The notes under the pieces: generated by a model
The model's input: only the letters and a program-made list of their open reading frames with translations
The model's database searches: none
What the model was told of the DNA's origin: nothing
Source of the DNA: Clostridia bacterium
GTDB lineage: Bacteria > Bacillota > Clostridia > Lachnospirales > CAG-274
Direction of reading: 5' to 3'
DNA length: 24,646 nucleotides
NCBI GenBank assembly: GCA_030536675.1
Contig: JAUNPM010000003.1
Span: 1 to 24,646, forward strand
Position numbers and translations under genes: made by a program
Shown here: positions 7,631 through 16,274 of the stretch, one piece after another
How the letters are laid out: each line of letters begins with the position of its first letter
Position numbering within the stretch: the first letter of the stretch is position 1

Positions 7631-8179
7631 TTACTTTTTAAGCAATAATCCCGCCGCCGTATTTTCGGCAGCTTCATTTCCCTTCAATTCTCTTAAAAGC
7701 TCAATTCCAAACTCCATTGCAGTTGCAGGGCCTCTTGAAGTTATAATGTTCCCGTCTTTAACAACATTTGCATTTTCAACTATTTCAGCGCCCCTGCACT
7801 GCTCTTCAAATCCGGGATAACACACAGCCCTTTTGCCTTTTAATATACCATTTTCACCTAACACACTTGGAGAAGCACAAATAGCAGCAACCTTCTTACC
7901 CATTTCGTTAAACCTTTTGCATACAGTCACAACTTCTCTGCTGTTCATTAAATTATTTCGCCCTTCCAATCCTCCGGGAAGAACCACCATTTCAACATTT
8001 TCAAAATCAATATCAAATATAGTGCAGTCCGCCATAAAATCAATACCGTGAGCACCCTTTATCACAGTATTTGCAGTTATGGAAACACCCTTTACATCAA
8101 CTCCGCCTCTTCTTAAAACATCAATTTGAGTCAAGGCTTCAATTTCCTCACAGCCATTAGCCAAAAAAACAACTACCAT
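7631..8179 (-). CDS. DJ-1/PfpI family protein
   Basis: Class I glutamine-amidotransferase-like fold of the DJ-1/ThiJ/YajL group; proposed roles include deglycase, chaperone or glyoxalase-like activity, none settled. I start at the ATG 8177-8179, nine bases after GGAGG, giving 182 residues; a TTG two codons earlier is too close to the site. Nucleophile-elbow Cys101 sits in AAICASPSVLG, and Glu14 matches the DJ-1 Glu18 that tunes the cysteine. C-terminal TSRGPATAMEFGIELLREL is typical of the subfamily. Cytosolic. Convergent with the small HTH-like gene and divergent from the CYTH gene. Confidence 0.9.
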   Translation of the reverse strand: MVVVFLANGCEEIEALTQIDVLRRGGVDVKGVSITANTVIKGAHGIDFMADCTIFDIDFENVEMVVLPGGLEGRNNLMNSREVVTVCKRFNEMGKKVAAICASPSVLGENGILKGKRAVCYPGFEEQCRGAEIVENANVVKDGNIITSRGPATAMEFGIELLRELKGNEAAENTAAGLLLKK

Positions 8180-8213
8180 ATACAAAAACCTCCCATTCCA
8201 TAAATTTATGTGG

Positions 8214-8219
8214 TATAAT
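8214..8219 (+). promoter_or_regulatory. extended -10 for the CYTH gene
   Basis: TGTGGTATAAT with the -10 at 8214-8219. The -35 region (8191-8196) is poor. It interleaves with the DJ-1 promoter on the other strand. Confidence 0.4.
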
Positions 8220-8220
8220 T

Positions 8221-8249
8221 ATTATACTAAAATACAAATATTAATTCAA
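8221..8249 (-). promoter_or_regulatory. promoter of the DJ-1 family gene
   Basis: TTGAAT (8244-8249 on the minus strand), a 17-base spacer and TATAAT (8221-8226). Its -10 is one base from the -10 of the divergent CYTH gene. Confidence 0.6.
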
Positions 8250-8260
8250 GGGTGATTAAA

Positions 8261-8740
8261 ATGAAAAATGCGAATTATGAGATAGAAAGAAAATTTTTAA
8301 TAAAAACTTTACCTGAAAATTTAGAAAACTTTACACATTACGAAATAAAACAGGGTTATATTTCCACAGACCCCACTATACGCTTACGCCGTCAGGACGA
8401 TAAATATATTCTCACAGTCAAGGGTTCTGGCTTAATGAAAAAGCTTGAATACGAACTTGAACTTACAAAAGATCAATTTGAAAAGCTCTGGCAAAAAACC
8501 GAAGGCAATACAATTGAAAAAACAAGGTATATTATTCCTCTTTCAAATGGCTTAAAAGCGGAACTTGATATATACAAAGGTTTCCTTTCGGGATTTATGA
8601 ATGTGGAAGTGGAATTTCCATCTACAAAAGATGCCATAATGTTTGATTCTCCTCTATGGTTTGGACAAGAAGTGACACAGGATAAGCGCTACAGCAACTC
8701 ATATTTAGCAAAATTTGGTAAACCTGCAAAAAATTTATAA
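8261..8740 (+). CDS. CYTH domain protein (triphosphate tunnel metalloenzyme)
   Basis: Tunnel-fold enzyme that binds triphosphates; family members are tripolyphosphatases, thiamine triphosphatases or class IV adenylate cyclases. The signature ExExK is present at Glu7, Glu9 and Lys11 (NYEIERKFL), followed by RLRRQD, KYILTVKG, ELDIYKG and NVEVEFPS, whose alternating charged residues line the tunnel. 159 residues from ATG 8261-8263, with AAGGGTG upstream; the GTG at 8252 lies in that ribosome site. Divergent from the DJ-1 gene; spo0A follows with its own promoter. The substrate cannot be told from sequence. Confidence 0.88.
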   Translation: MKNANYEIERKFLIKTLPENLENFTHYEIKQGYISTDPTIRLRRQDDKYILTVKGSGLMKKLEYELELTKDQFEKLWQKTEGNTIEKTRYIIPLSNGLKAELDIYKGFLSGFMNVEVEFPSTKDAIMFDSPLWFGQEVTQDKRYSNSYLAKFGKPAKNL

Positions 8741-8747
8741 ATTTCTC

Positions 8748-8776
8748 TTGCATTTTATGAAAGAATGTATTATAAT
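8748..8776 (+). promoter_or_regulatory. sigma-A-type promoter of spo0A
   Basis: TTGCAT (8748-8753), a 17-base spacer and TATAAT (8771-8776). The leader is about 69 bases. I did not find a convincing sigma-H promoter next to it. Confidence 0.65.
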
Positions 8777-8783
8777 ATCTTAT

Positions 8784-8804
8784 ATGGTAATTCTTACCAT
8801 TTTT
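8784..8804 (+). promoter_or_regulatory. small dyad at the spo0A transcription start
   Basis: ATGGTAA (8784-8790), TTC, TTACCAT (8794-8800): a perfect 7-base dyad at the predicted +1, followed by a run of T. It could be an operator or a very short attenuator hairpin. Confidence 0.35.
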
Positions 8805-8851
8805 ACCAGTAAACAATTTATTATATTTTTCATAAACAGGAGGATTTTAAA

Positions 8852-9640
8852 ATGAACAAAGAAAAACTTACCGTACTTATAGCTGATGATAACATTGATT
8901 TCTGTGATTGTCTTAGCAACTACATTGAAAAGCAAGAGGATATGGAAATAATAAGTATAGCACACGACGGTCAAGAAGCATATGACAAAATAGTAAGCAA
9001 AGCCCCCGACATTGCACTTCTTGACGGAATTATGCCAAAGCTTGACGGTATAGGTGTTCTTGAAAAACTTCATAATGAAAACAAAGCTAAAAACACAATG
9101 TGCATAATGCTTACAGCTATTACAGGGGAGGAGATCACGCAGAAAGCATTTACACTTGGAGCAAAATATTATATTGCAAAACCCTTTGATATGGAACTTC
9201 TTGTTTCAAGAATAAGACAGTTGAGAGAACCTGTAGTTAAAAAGGGAGTATTAAACACAGGTCTTTGCTACAGCAGCCATACTGATATTGACCTTGAAAC
9301 ACGAGTTACAAATATTCTTCACGAAGTTGGAGTTCCTGCACATATACGTGGCTATCATTATATGAGAGAAGCAATAATAATGGCTATAAACGATATAGAT
9401 GTACTTAATTATATTACAAAGGAACTCTATCCCGCCATAGCAAAAAAATGTAACACCACACCAAGCAGAGTTGAAAGAGCAATAAGACACGCAATTGAGG
9501 TAGCTTGGAGCCGCGGCAAGGTAGACGCTATTGATTCCCTTTTCGGCTATACCGTTTCAAACAATAAAGGCAAGCCGACAAACAGTGAATTTATAGCACT
9601 TATTGCAGACAGATTAAGACTTGAAATAAAGGCGTCCTAA
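8852..9640 (+). CDS. spo0A: sporulation master response regulator Spo0A
   Basis: Phosphorelay-activated transcription factor that commits the cell to sporulation. Receiver domain 1-120: acidic pair Asp12/Asp13, phospho-acceptor Asp58 in LLDGIMPKLDG, Thr88 and Lys110 (YIAKPF). C-terminal effector domain about 150-262 carries the hallmark recognition helix TTPSRVERAIRHAIEVAWSR and the KPTNSEFIA region. Length 262, standard. The Gly after Asp58 replaces the usual bulky residue. Start ATG has AGGAGG upstream. In Bacillus and many Clostridia spoIVB lies directly upstream; here it does not, and a CYTH gene takes its place. Monocistronic. Confidence 0.98.
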   Translation: MNKEKLTVLIADDNIDFCDCLSNYIEKQEDMEIISIAHDGQEAYDKIVSKAPDIALLDGIMPKLDGIGVLEKLHNENKAKNTMCIMLTAITGEEITQKAFTLGAKYYIAKPFDMELLVSRIRQLREPVVKKGVLNTGLCYSSHTDIDLETRVTNILHEVGVPAHIRGYHYMREAIIMAINDIDVLNYITKELYPAIAKKCNTTPSRVERAIRHAIEVAWSRGKVDAIDSLFGYTVSNNKGKPTNSEFIALIADRLRLEIKAS

Positions 9641-9650
9641 TGATGTATCT

Positions 9651-9692
9651 AAAATAAAGCAAAGACTGTTTAAAGGGTCTTTGTTTTATTTT
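9651..9692 (+). terminator. intrinsic terminator of spo0A
   Basis: 16-base arms (9651-9666 and 9677-9692) pair with one G-U wobble around a 10-base loop. The right arm is T-rich and runs into TTGTCTT. Confidence 0.8.
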
Positions 9693-9716
9693 GTCTTAAT
9701 TATTTTACTCGTGAAT

Positions 9717-9744
9717 AAAGCGGTATGGAAACCCACACCGCTTT
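9717..9744 (-). terminator. intrinsic terminator of gap
   Basis: 12-base arms, AAAGCGGTATGG (9717-9728) and its partner (9733-9744), with one mismatch and a four-base loop. On the minus strand the stem ends in TTT then ATTCAC. It is 30 bases past the gap stop. Confidence 0.7.
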
Positions 9745-9774
9745 AAAACTAATTTTATTCTGTTAAACCTTTTA

Positions 9775-10782
9775 TCAGCCTAATTCAGCAAAGTACTTAA
9801 TAGTTCTTACCATCTGGCTTGTGTATGAATTTTCGTTGTCATACCAAGAAACAACCTGTACTTCATATAAATCATCAGCAACCTTATTTACCATAGTCTG
9901 AGTTGAATCAAATAATGAACCATAAGTAATACCGATAATATCTGAAGATACGATCTCATCTTCGTTGTAACCGAAAGAATCAGAAGCAGCAGCCTTCATA
10001 GCAGCATTGATACCTTCAACAGTTACATCAGAACCCTTAACTACAGCAGTAAGTATAGTAGTTGAACCTGTAGGAACAGGAACTCTCTGAGCTGAACCGA
10101 TTAACTTGCCGTTAAGCTCGGGAATAACCAAACCGATAGCCTTAGCAGCGCCTGTAGAGTTAGGAACAATATTTACTGCAGCAGCTCTTGATCTTCTTAA
10201 ATCGCCTTTTCTCTGAGGTCCGTCAAGAGTCATCTGATCGCCTGTATAAGCGTGGATAGTTGACATAATACCTGCCTGAATAGGAGCATAGTCATTAAGA
10301 GCCTTAGCCATAGGAGCTAAACAGTTTGTTGTACAAGAAGCAGCAGAGATGATCTTGTCATCAGCTGTTAAAGTACCTTCATTTACGCTGTAAACGATTG
10401 TAGGAAGGTCATTTCCTGCAGGAGCAGAAATTACAACCTTCTTAGCACCTGCTGTAATATGAGCAGAAGCCTTATCCTTAGAAGTATAGAAACCTGTACA
10501 CTCAAGTACAACGTCTACATCTAACTGACCCCAAGGAAGCTTAGAAGCATCAGCTTCTTTGTAAATTTCGATTTCCTTGCCGTTTACAACAATAGAAGAC
10601 TCTTTAGCTTCAACTGTACCGTTGAACTTGCCCTGAGTTGAGTCATACTTTAACAAATGAGCTAATACTTTAGGTGCAGTTAAGTCGTTAATTGCAACAA
10701 CTTCATAACCGTCAGCAGCAAACATCTGTCTGAAAGCAAGTCTACCAATACGACCAAAACCATTAATAGCAACTTTAACCAT
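9775..10782 (-). CDS. gap: glyceraldehyde-3-phosphate dehydrogenase, NAD-dependent, type I
   Basis: Oxidises glyceraldehyde 3-phosphate to 1,3-bisphosphoglycerate in glycolysis. 335 residues, standard. Rossmann motif NGFGRIGR at 7-14; Asp33 at the end of the second strand indicates NAD rather than NADP. Catalytic Cys150 in SAASCTTNCLAP, with the signature HAYTGDQ after it and WYDNE near the C-terminus. Start ATG 10780-10782 follows AGGAGG. Monocistronic here, not joined to pgk or tpi. Codon use is noticeably more restricted than its neighbours (few TTA, regular GCT and GTT), as expected for a highly expressed gene. Confidence 0.98.
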   Translation of the reverse strand: MVKVAINGFGRIGRLAFRQMFAADGYEVVAINDLTAPKVLAHLLKYDSTQGKFNGTVEAKESSIVVNGKEIEIYKEADASKLPWGQLDVDVVLECTGFYTSKDKASAHITAGAKKVVISAPAGNDLPTIVYSVNEGTLTADDKIISAASCTTNCLAPMAKALNDYAPIQAGIMSTIHAYTGDQMTLDGPQRKGDLRRSRAAAVNIVPNSTGAAKAIGLVIPELNGKLIGSAQRVPVPTGSTTILTAVVKGSDVTVEGINAAMKAAASDSFGYNEDEIVSSDIIGITYGSLFDSTQTMVNKVADDLYEVQVVSWYDNENSYTSQMVRTIKYFAELG

Positions 10783-10854
10783 TTTTGTTTCCTCCTAAAA
10801 ATAAAATTAGAAAATTAAATAAAACCTGTACATTGATTTTATTTTAGTATGTTA

Positions 10855-10887
10855 AAAGTATAACAATGTTTTTACACGTTATACTTT
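10855..10887. promoter_or_regulatory. 10-bp perfect dyad in the gap leader
   Basis: AAAGTATAAC (10855-10864), 13 bases, GTTATACTTT (10878-10887). The arms are perfect complements. It lies about 10-45 bases downstream of the predicted transcription start, where a repressor could act as a roadblock, as CggR does in Bacillus, although the sequence does not resemble the CggR site. Confidence 0.5.
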
Positions 10888-10904
10888 CACATTTACTATT
10901 CATT

Positions 10905-10933
10905 ATTATATCACATTTTTATCCTGCTTTAAA
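10905..10933 (-). promoter_or_regulatory. promoter of gap
   Basis: TTTAAA (10928-10933 on the minus strand), a 17-base spacer and TATAAT (10905-10910) with TG upstream (extended -10). The leader is about 115 bases. The rest of 10934-11059 is AT-rich with nothing I can name. Confidence 0.6.
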
Positions 10934-11059
10934 CAATTTTTTTTAAATTTGATGTAAATTTTTTATATTTATAAAGTTATTACATTTTATTCCAATAATT
11001 TCAAAATAATTTGTGCATTTTTATCAATACCCGTAAATATATATAACCCTTATTAAAAC

Positions 11060-11106
11060 ACCGATTGATTTGATCTTTATATATTTAAGACTTCAAATCA
11101 ATCGGT
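11060..11106 (-). terminator. intrinsic terminator of the tgt-purL operon
   Basis: Perfect 14-base arms (11060-11073 and 11093-11106, ACCGATTGATTTGA and complement), with TGTTTTAAT following on the minus strand. It is 28 bases past the purL stop. Confidence 0.8.
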
Positions 11107-11133
11107 ATCACATTAAATTATATTAATATTCAC

Positions 11134-14100
11134 TTATTTAAAATATTCAACACCTGAAAGGAATATTTTCTGATCCTTTTCACCGGGAACATTTATAAAT
11201 ACTCCGTTTCCTATTCTTTCGGAATGTCCCATTTTACCAAGCACTCTTCCGTCGGGGCTTGTAATACCCTCCACAGCATATATTGAGCCGTTTGGATTGT
11301 ACTTAATATCATAAGTAGGAGCACCTGCTTCATTTACATACTGTGTTGCGATCTGTCCGTTTTCTGCAAGAGCCTTAATTGTTTCCTCATCAGCCATAAA
11401 TCTTCCTTCACCGTGAGAAAATGCAATTTTATGGACCTGTCCCACAGAAGTGTTCCAAAGCCACGGTGATTTATTTGATATTATTTTAGTATCCGCAAGG
11501 CAGGAAATATGACGTCCCACAGTATTAAAAGTAAGTGTAGGTGAATTTTCTGATATATCCCTTATTTCACCGTAAGGTACAAGACCCAGCTTAATAAGAG
11601 CCTGGAAGCCATTGCAAATACCAAGCATAAGACCGTCCCTGTTTTTAAGCAGGTTCATTGTAGCCTCTTTGATTTTTGGATTTCTGAATACTGCGGCAAT
11701 AAACTTACCTGAGCCCTCAGGCTCGTCACCTGCTGAAAATCCACCCGGTATCATAATTATCTGACTGTTGTTTATCATTTCAGCCATTTTGTCAATGCTT
11801 TCCGCAAGCCATTCATTTTTAAGATTGCTTATTACCAAAGTATCGGCAACAGCACCTGCATTTTCAAAAGCCTTCTTTGTGTCATATTCACAATTTGTAC
11901 CGGGGAATACGGGTATAAATACTCTCGGAGCCGCAATTCCCTTGCCCATATGCTTTTTAACTGCAATTTCAAAAGGCTTTATGCTTATATCGCTCTTATC
12001 AAAATTGCTGTAATACTTAGTTGGGAATATTCTTTCAAGAGGCTTGAACCAGGTTTTCTTAGCTTCCTCAAGACCTATTTCTTCACCGTTTACAACAAAT
12101 TTTTCATCTTCCGTAGTTACACCTATTATTTTATAATCACAGCCCTTAAGAAGCTCTGCTATTGTTTCCTCATCATCAGGCATTTCAAGCACAAATGAAC
12201 CATAGCTGTAATTAAAGAGATCATCGTCATTTATATTAACGCCAATATCATTGCCAAATGCCATTTTGCTTATTGCAGCAGCAACACCGCCCACGCCTAT
12301 TGTAGCAGCGGAAAGTATTTTCTTTTCCTTAATAAGCTTGCTTACTCTTTCAAAATTTTTGATCAGCTTGTTAAATACAGGCAAATCATTTTCATCATAT
12401 TTTGTAACAAGCTTAACTATTGTACTCTCAATTGTTTTAAATTCAGGAGAAATAACAGTATTAATATCTGAAACATTGACTGCAAATGACACTAAAGTCG
12501 GTGGAACATCAAGATCCATAAATGTTCCTGACATACTGTCCTTTCCTCCTATTGAAGCAGTTCCAAGCTCCATTTGAGCCTTTAACGCACCTAAAAGGGC
12601 ACTGAAAGGCTTGCCCCATCTTTCAGGCTCTTCCCCAAGTCTTTCAAAATATTCCTGGAAAGTAAGTCTGCATGAATCATAGCTTCCACCTGCGGCAACA
12701 ATTTTTGCAACAGATTCAACTACTGCATAAAGAGCACCGTGGAAAGGACTCCACTTTGCAACCTTTGGATTATAGCCGTAACTCATAAGTGTAACGGTTG
12801 TCGTATCCCCATCTAAAACGGGAACCTTAGCAGCCATTGCCTCAATAGGTGTAAGCTGATTTTTACCTCCGAAAGGCATAAGCACAGTGCCTGCACCTAT
12901 AGTTGAATCAAATCTTTCTGAAAGCCCCTTTTGGCAGGCAACATTAAGCTCTGAAAGTACATTAAGCCATTTTTCCTTAATATTACCCGTTGTTTCAATG
13001 CTCTTTGGTTTTTCCTTAGGCTCACTTACGGCAACCTGTGCATACTGCTCTGCACCGTTTGTATCAAGGAAATCTCTTGATATATTTACAATGTCGTTAC
13101 CGTTCCAGTACATTTTAAGACGTCTGTCATCTGTAACCTCTGCAACTGCAGTTGCTTCAAGATTTTCCTCATTTGCAAGGGCAATAAATCTTTCCGCATT
13201 TTCCTTGTCAACAACAACAGCCATTCTCTCCTGAGATTCGGAAATTGCAAGCTCTGTACCGTCAAGACCCTCATACTTCTTTGGAACAAGATCCAAATTT
13301 ATTTCAAGCCCCTCCGCAAGCTCACCAATGGCAACAGACACACCGCCTGCACCAAAGTCGTTGCATCTTTTTATCATTCTGCTTACTTCCGCATTTCTGA
13401 ACAATCTCTGTATTTTTCTTTCCGTAGGCGCATTTCCCTTTTGGACCTCAGCACCGCAGGTATGGATTGACTCCTCCGTATGCTCCTTTGAAGAGCCTGT
13501 AGCTCCGCCGCAGCCGTCACGTCCTGTTCTTCCGCCTGTAAGTATGATTACATCGCCCTTCTCGGGTCTTTTTCTTATTACGTCGCATTTTTTAGCCGCT
13601 GCAATTACAGCACCTATTTCCATTCTCTTTGCAACATATCCCTCGTCATAAATTTCAGCCACCTGACCTGTTGCAAGTCCTATCTGATTGCCGTATGAGC
13701 TGTATCCGTGAGCAGCTGAACGCACGATTTTAGACTGAGGCAGCTTTCCGGGTATAGTATCCTGCACGGGAACAGTAGGATCCCCCGCACCGGTAACTCT
13801 CATTGCCTGATACACATAGCTTCTGCCTGAAAGGGGATCTCTTATACAGCCACCTATACAGGTAGCGGCACCACCAAAAGGTTCAATTTCAGTAGGGTGA
13901 TTATGAGTTTCGTTTTTGAACATTATAAGATAATCTTCCGTTTTTCCGTCAATATCCACGGGCACAACTATACTGCACGCATTTATCTCTTCTGATTCGT
14001 CAAAATCTGCAAGCTTGCCCTTAGCCTTTAAGGCTCTCATACCCATAACGGCAATATCCATTAAGCACTGAGGCTTGTTTTCTCTTCCAAGCTCCTTTTT

Positions 14101-14877
14101 AAGGTCCTTATACAGCTTGTATGCGTCCTCAATGACATTTCTGTACTTTCCGTCCTCAAACTTAACATCTGTAATATTTGTTGCAAATGTTGTATGTCTG
14201 CAATGGTCTGACCAATATGTGTCTATTACTCTTATTTCCGTAATGCTTGGATCTCTCTTTTCAACATCTCTGAAATATTTTTGGCAGAAAATAATATCCG
14301 CCTCACTCATTGCAAGCCCCATATCGGCTCTTAAAGTTAAAAGCTCATCCTCGTTTTTATCGATAAAGCCCTTTATTATTTCAACTGTTTTTGGTATATT
14401 CAGCTTCATTTTAAGAGTTTCGGGCTTCTCCATTGATGCTTCTCTTGAATCAACGGGGTTAATGCAGTAATTTCTTACCTTTTCAATGTCCGCAACAGAC
14501 AAATTACCCTTTAACACAAATATTTTAGCCGCACTTACAACAGCCTTGTCATCTCCCGTTATGATTTGTATACACTGCATTGCAGAATCGGCTCTCTGAT
14601 CGTACTGTCCCGGAAGATATTCCATTCCGAACACAGCCTCGTCATCAGACAGGTCAAAGCTCTCAATATACACATTATCAACGGGAGGCTCTGAAAATAT
14701 TGTTTTTTTAGCAGCCTCAAAAGCCTCTTCGGAAATATCCTCCACATCATATCTGTAAAGTATCCTTACTCCCTCAAGTCCGTCAATTTCAAAATTTTCC
14801 TTAATATCAGTAAAAAGCTGACTTGCTTCAATATCACAGCCTTTTTTCTTTTCCACAAAAATTCTTTTAATAGCCAT
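11134..14877 (-). CDS. purL: phosphoribosylformylglycinamidine synthase, long single-chain form
   Basis: Fourth step of purine synthesis: converts FGAR, glutamine and ATP to FGAM. The 1247 residues fuse the synthetase and glutaminase, unlike the split PurS/PurQ/PurL of Bacillus; this is the variant common in Clostridia. Synthetase motifs include DTYWSDHCRHTTF, NHPTEIEPFGGAATCIGGCIRD (cut: ETHNHPTEIEPFGGAAT) and GGKDSMSGT. The C-terminal class I amidotransferase domain starts near RVFIPVFPGTNCEYD, with nucleophile Cys1088 in LGICNGFQ and His1218/Glu1220 in GHSER. Start ATG has AAAGGG upstream. It follows tgt by 21 bases and shares its promoter. No purine riboswitch or PurR site was recognised. 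Confidence 0.97.
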   Translation of the reverse strand: MAIKRIFVEKKKGCDIEASQLFTDIKENFEIDGLEGVRILYRYDVEDISEEAFEAAKKTIFSEPPVDNVYIESFDLSDDEAVFGMEYLPGQYDQRADSAMQCIQIITGDDKAVVSAAKIFVLKGNLSVADIEKVRNYCINPVDSREASMEKPETLKMKLNIPKTVEIIKGFIDKNEDELLTLRADMGLAMSEADIIFCQKYFRDVEKRDPSITEIRVIDTYWSDHCRHTTFATNITDVKFEDGKYRNVIEDAYKLYKDLKKELGRENKPQCLMDIAVMGMRALKAKGKLADFDESEEINACSIVVPVDIDGKTEDYLIMFKNETHNHPTEIEPFGGAATCIGGCIRDPLSGRSYVYQAMRVTGAGDPTVPVQDTIPGKLPQSKIVRSAAHGYSSYGNQIGLATGQVAEIYDEGYVAKRMEIGAVIAAAKKCDVIRKRPEKGDVIILTGGRTGRDGCGGATGSSKEHTEESIHTCGAEVQKGNAPTERKIQRLFRNAEVSRMIKRCNDFGAGGVSVAIGELAEGLEINLDLVPKKYEGLDGTELAISESQERMAVVVDKENAERFIALANEENLEATAVAEVTDDRRLKMYWNGNDIVNISRDFLDTNGAEQYAQVAVSEPKEKPKSIETTGNIKEKWLNVLSELNVACQKGLSERFDSTIGAGTVLMPFGGKNQLTPIEAMAAKVPVLDGDTTTVTLMSYGYNPKVAKWSPFHGALYAVVESVAKIVAAGGSYDSCRLTFQEYFERLGEEPERWGKPFSALLGALKAQMELGTASIGGKDSMSGTFMDLDVPPTLVSFAVNVSDINTVISPEFKTIESTIVKLVTKYDENDLPVFNKLIKNFERVSKLIKEKKILSAATIGVGGVAAAISKMAFGNDIGVNINDDDLFNYSYGSFVLEMPDDEETIAELLKGCDYKIIGVTTEDEKFVVNGEEIGLEEAKKTWFKPLERIFPTKYYSNFDKSDISIKPFEIAVKKHMGKGIAAPRVFIPVFPGTNCEYDTKKAFENAGAVADTLVISNLKNEWLAESIDKMAEMINNSQIIMIPGGFSAGDEPEGSGKFIAAVFRNPKIKEATMNLLKNRDGLMLGICNGFQALIKLGLVPYGEIRDISENSPTLTFNTVGRHISCLADTKIISNKSPWLWNTSVGQVHKIAFSHGEGRFMADEETIKALAENGQIATQYVNEAGAPTYDIKYNPNGSIYAVEGITSPDGRVLGKMGHSERIGNGVFINVPGEKDQKIFLSGVEYFK

Positions 14878-14898
14878 ATCTTTACCCTTTCCGCAAAA

Positions 14899-16035
14899 TT
14901 ATTTTTTATCGTTTTCAAGAAAACCCTCAAGTCGCATTTTTTTATATTCTCCGAATTTACCCTCATCAAGAGCATTTCTTATTTCTTCCATCATATTGTT
15001 AAAGAAATACAAATTATGAATAACACAAAGCCTCATAGCAAGCATTTCCTTAGCCTTAAACAAATGCCTTATATATGCCTTTGAATATCTTCTGCACGTA
15101 GGGCACATACATTCCTTGTCAATTGGAGTATCATCAAGCTCATATTTGGCATTCATAAGATTCAGCTTGCCTTTGTTTGTATATACATTTGCGTGTCTTC
15201 CGTTTCTTGCAGGAAGAACACAGTCAAAGAAATCGATACCCCTGTCAACAGCCTCAAGAATGTTTGCAGGCGTACCCACACCCATTAAATATGTAGGCTT
15301 GTTTTTAGGCAGATAAGGTGTAACATTTTCTATTATGTCATACATTACCTCGTGACTTTCACCTACTGCAAGTCCCCCTATTGAATAGCCCGGCAAATCA
15401 AATTCGCTTATTCTTTTAGCGTGTTCAATTCTTATATCCTTAAAAACTCCGCCCTGATTTATGCCGAAAAGCAATTGATTTTTATTTATTGTATCCTCAC
15501 GCATATTCAGCTCATTCATTTTAACAATACATCTTTCAAGCCAGCGTGTCGTTCTGTCAACGGAATTTTTTATATACGTCCTGTCCGCCAAAGCCGAGGG
15601 ACACTCATCAAAAGCCATAGCGATCGTTGAGGCAAGATTTGACTGTATTTCCATACTTTCCTCAGGACCCATAAATATTTTATGTCCGTCAATATGAGAG
15701 CTAAAATATACTCCCTCTTCCTTTATTTTTCTTAAAGTCGTAAGAGAAAACACCTGAAATCCGCCCGAATCCGTAAGTATAGGCTTGTCCCAAACCATAA
15801 ATTTGTGAAGTCCTCCAAGCTTTTTTACGACCTTGTCACCCGGTCTTAAATGCAGATGATACGTATTTGACAGCTCCACCTGACATTTTATTTCCTGCAG
15901 ATCCTCTGTGGAAACAGCGCCCTTAATAGCTGCCGCAGTTCCCACATTCATAAACACAGGAGTTTCTATTGTACCATGCACGGTTTCAAACCTGCCTCTT
16001 TTGGCACTTCCCTCTGTTTTTAACAATGTATACAT
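14899..16035 (-). CDS. tgt: queuine/preQ1 tRNA-guanine transglycosylase
   Basis: Exchanges guanine-34 in tRNAs with GUN anticodons for preQ1, on the path to queuosine. I start at ATG 16033-16035 (AAGAGGT upstream), giving 378 residues; the open frame extends 40 codons through the promoter. Catalytic Asp89 in LTDSGGFQ, nucleophile Asp271 in FFDCVLPARN, and zinc ligands Cys309, Cys311, Cys314 and His340 (CMCPTC then RLCVIHN). The usual Thr/Ser of DCVLPTR is Ala here. The common companions queA and yajC are absent; instead it heads an operon with purL. Both pathways start from GTP or purine precursors, but a functional link is only inference. Confidence 0.97.
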   Translation of the reverse strand: MYTLLKTEGSAKRGRFETVHGTIETPVFMNVGTAAAIKGAVSTEDLQEIKCQVELSNTYHLHLRPGDKVVKKLGGLHKFMVWDKPILTDSGGFQVFSLTTLRKIKEEGVYFSSHIDGHKIFMGPEESMEIQSNLASTIAMAFDECPSALADRTYIKNSVDRTTRWLERCIVKMNELNMREDTINKNQLLFGINQGGVFKDIRIEHAKRISEFDLPGYSIGGLAVGESHEVMYDIIENVTPYLPKNKPTYLMGVGTPANILEAVDRGIDFFDCVLPARNGRHANVYTNKGKLNLMNAKYELDDTPIDKECMCPTCRRYSKAYIRHLFKAKEMLAMRLCVIHNLYFFNNMMEEIRNALDEGKFGEYKKMRLEGFLENDKK

Positions 16036-16078
16036 AGCATACCTCTTAAGTAAAGAATTATTTCTTGCTTTTCCTCTT

Positions 16079-16107
16079 ATTATATAACATTTTTGTAAAA
16101 TATTCAA
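16079..16107 (-). promoter_or_regulatory. promoter of tgt-purL
   Basis: TTGAAT (16102-16107 on the minus strand), a 17-base spacer and TATAAT (16079-16084), about 44 bases from the tgt start. Confidence 0.7.
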
Positions 16108-16178
16108 TTGCTTTTTACCAAATATAAATAAATAAGATAAAATTAAAAAAAACATATTTTAAATTAACAAAATAAAGA

Positions 16179-16197
16179 GGTATAGATAATCTATACC
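16179..16197 (-). terminator. intrinsic terminator of the urt operon
   Basis: GGTATAG/CTATACC stem with an ATAAT loop, followed on the minus strand by TCTTTATTTTG. It is about 80 bases past the urtE stop. Confidence 0.65.
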
Positions 16198-16274
16198 CCC
16201 TTCAAAAACCAAACTGATTGACAAATAACATCATTTATATCCGTCAATTTAATTTACATTTATAGTTATTTTCA

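Noticed and set aside
10934..11059. Riboswitch or promoter in the AT-rich gap between gap and purL
   Set aside because: Only AT-rich text without a stable stem or matched -35/-10 pair was seen.
13086..13651. Open frames opposite or within purL, tgt and other large genes
   Set aside because: They overlap strongly conserved coding sequence, lack ribosome sites and have low-complexity translations; they are shadows of the real frames.
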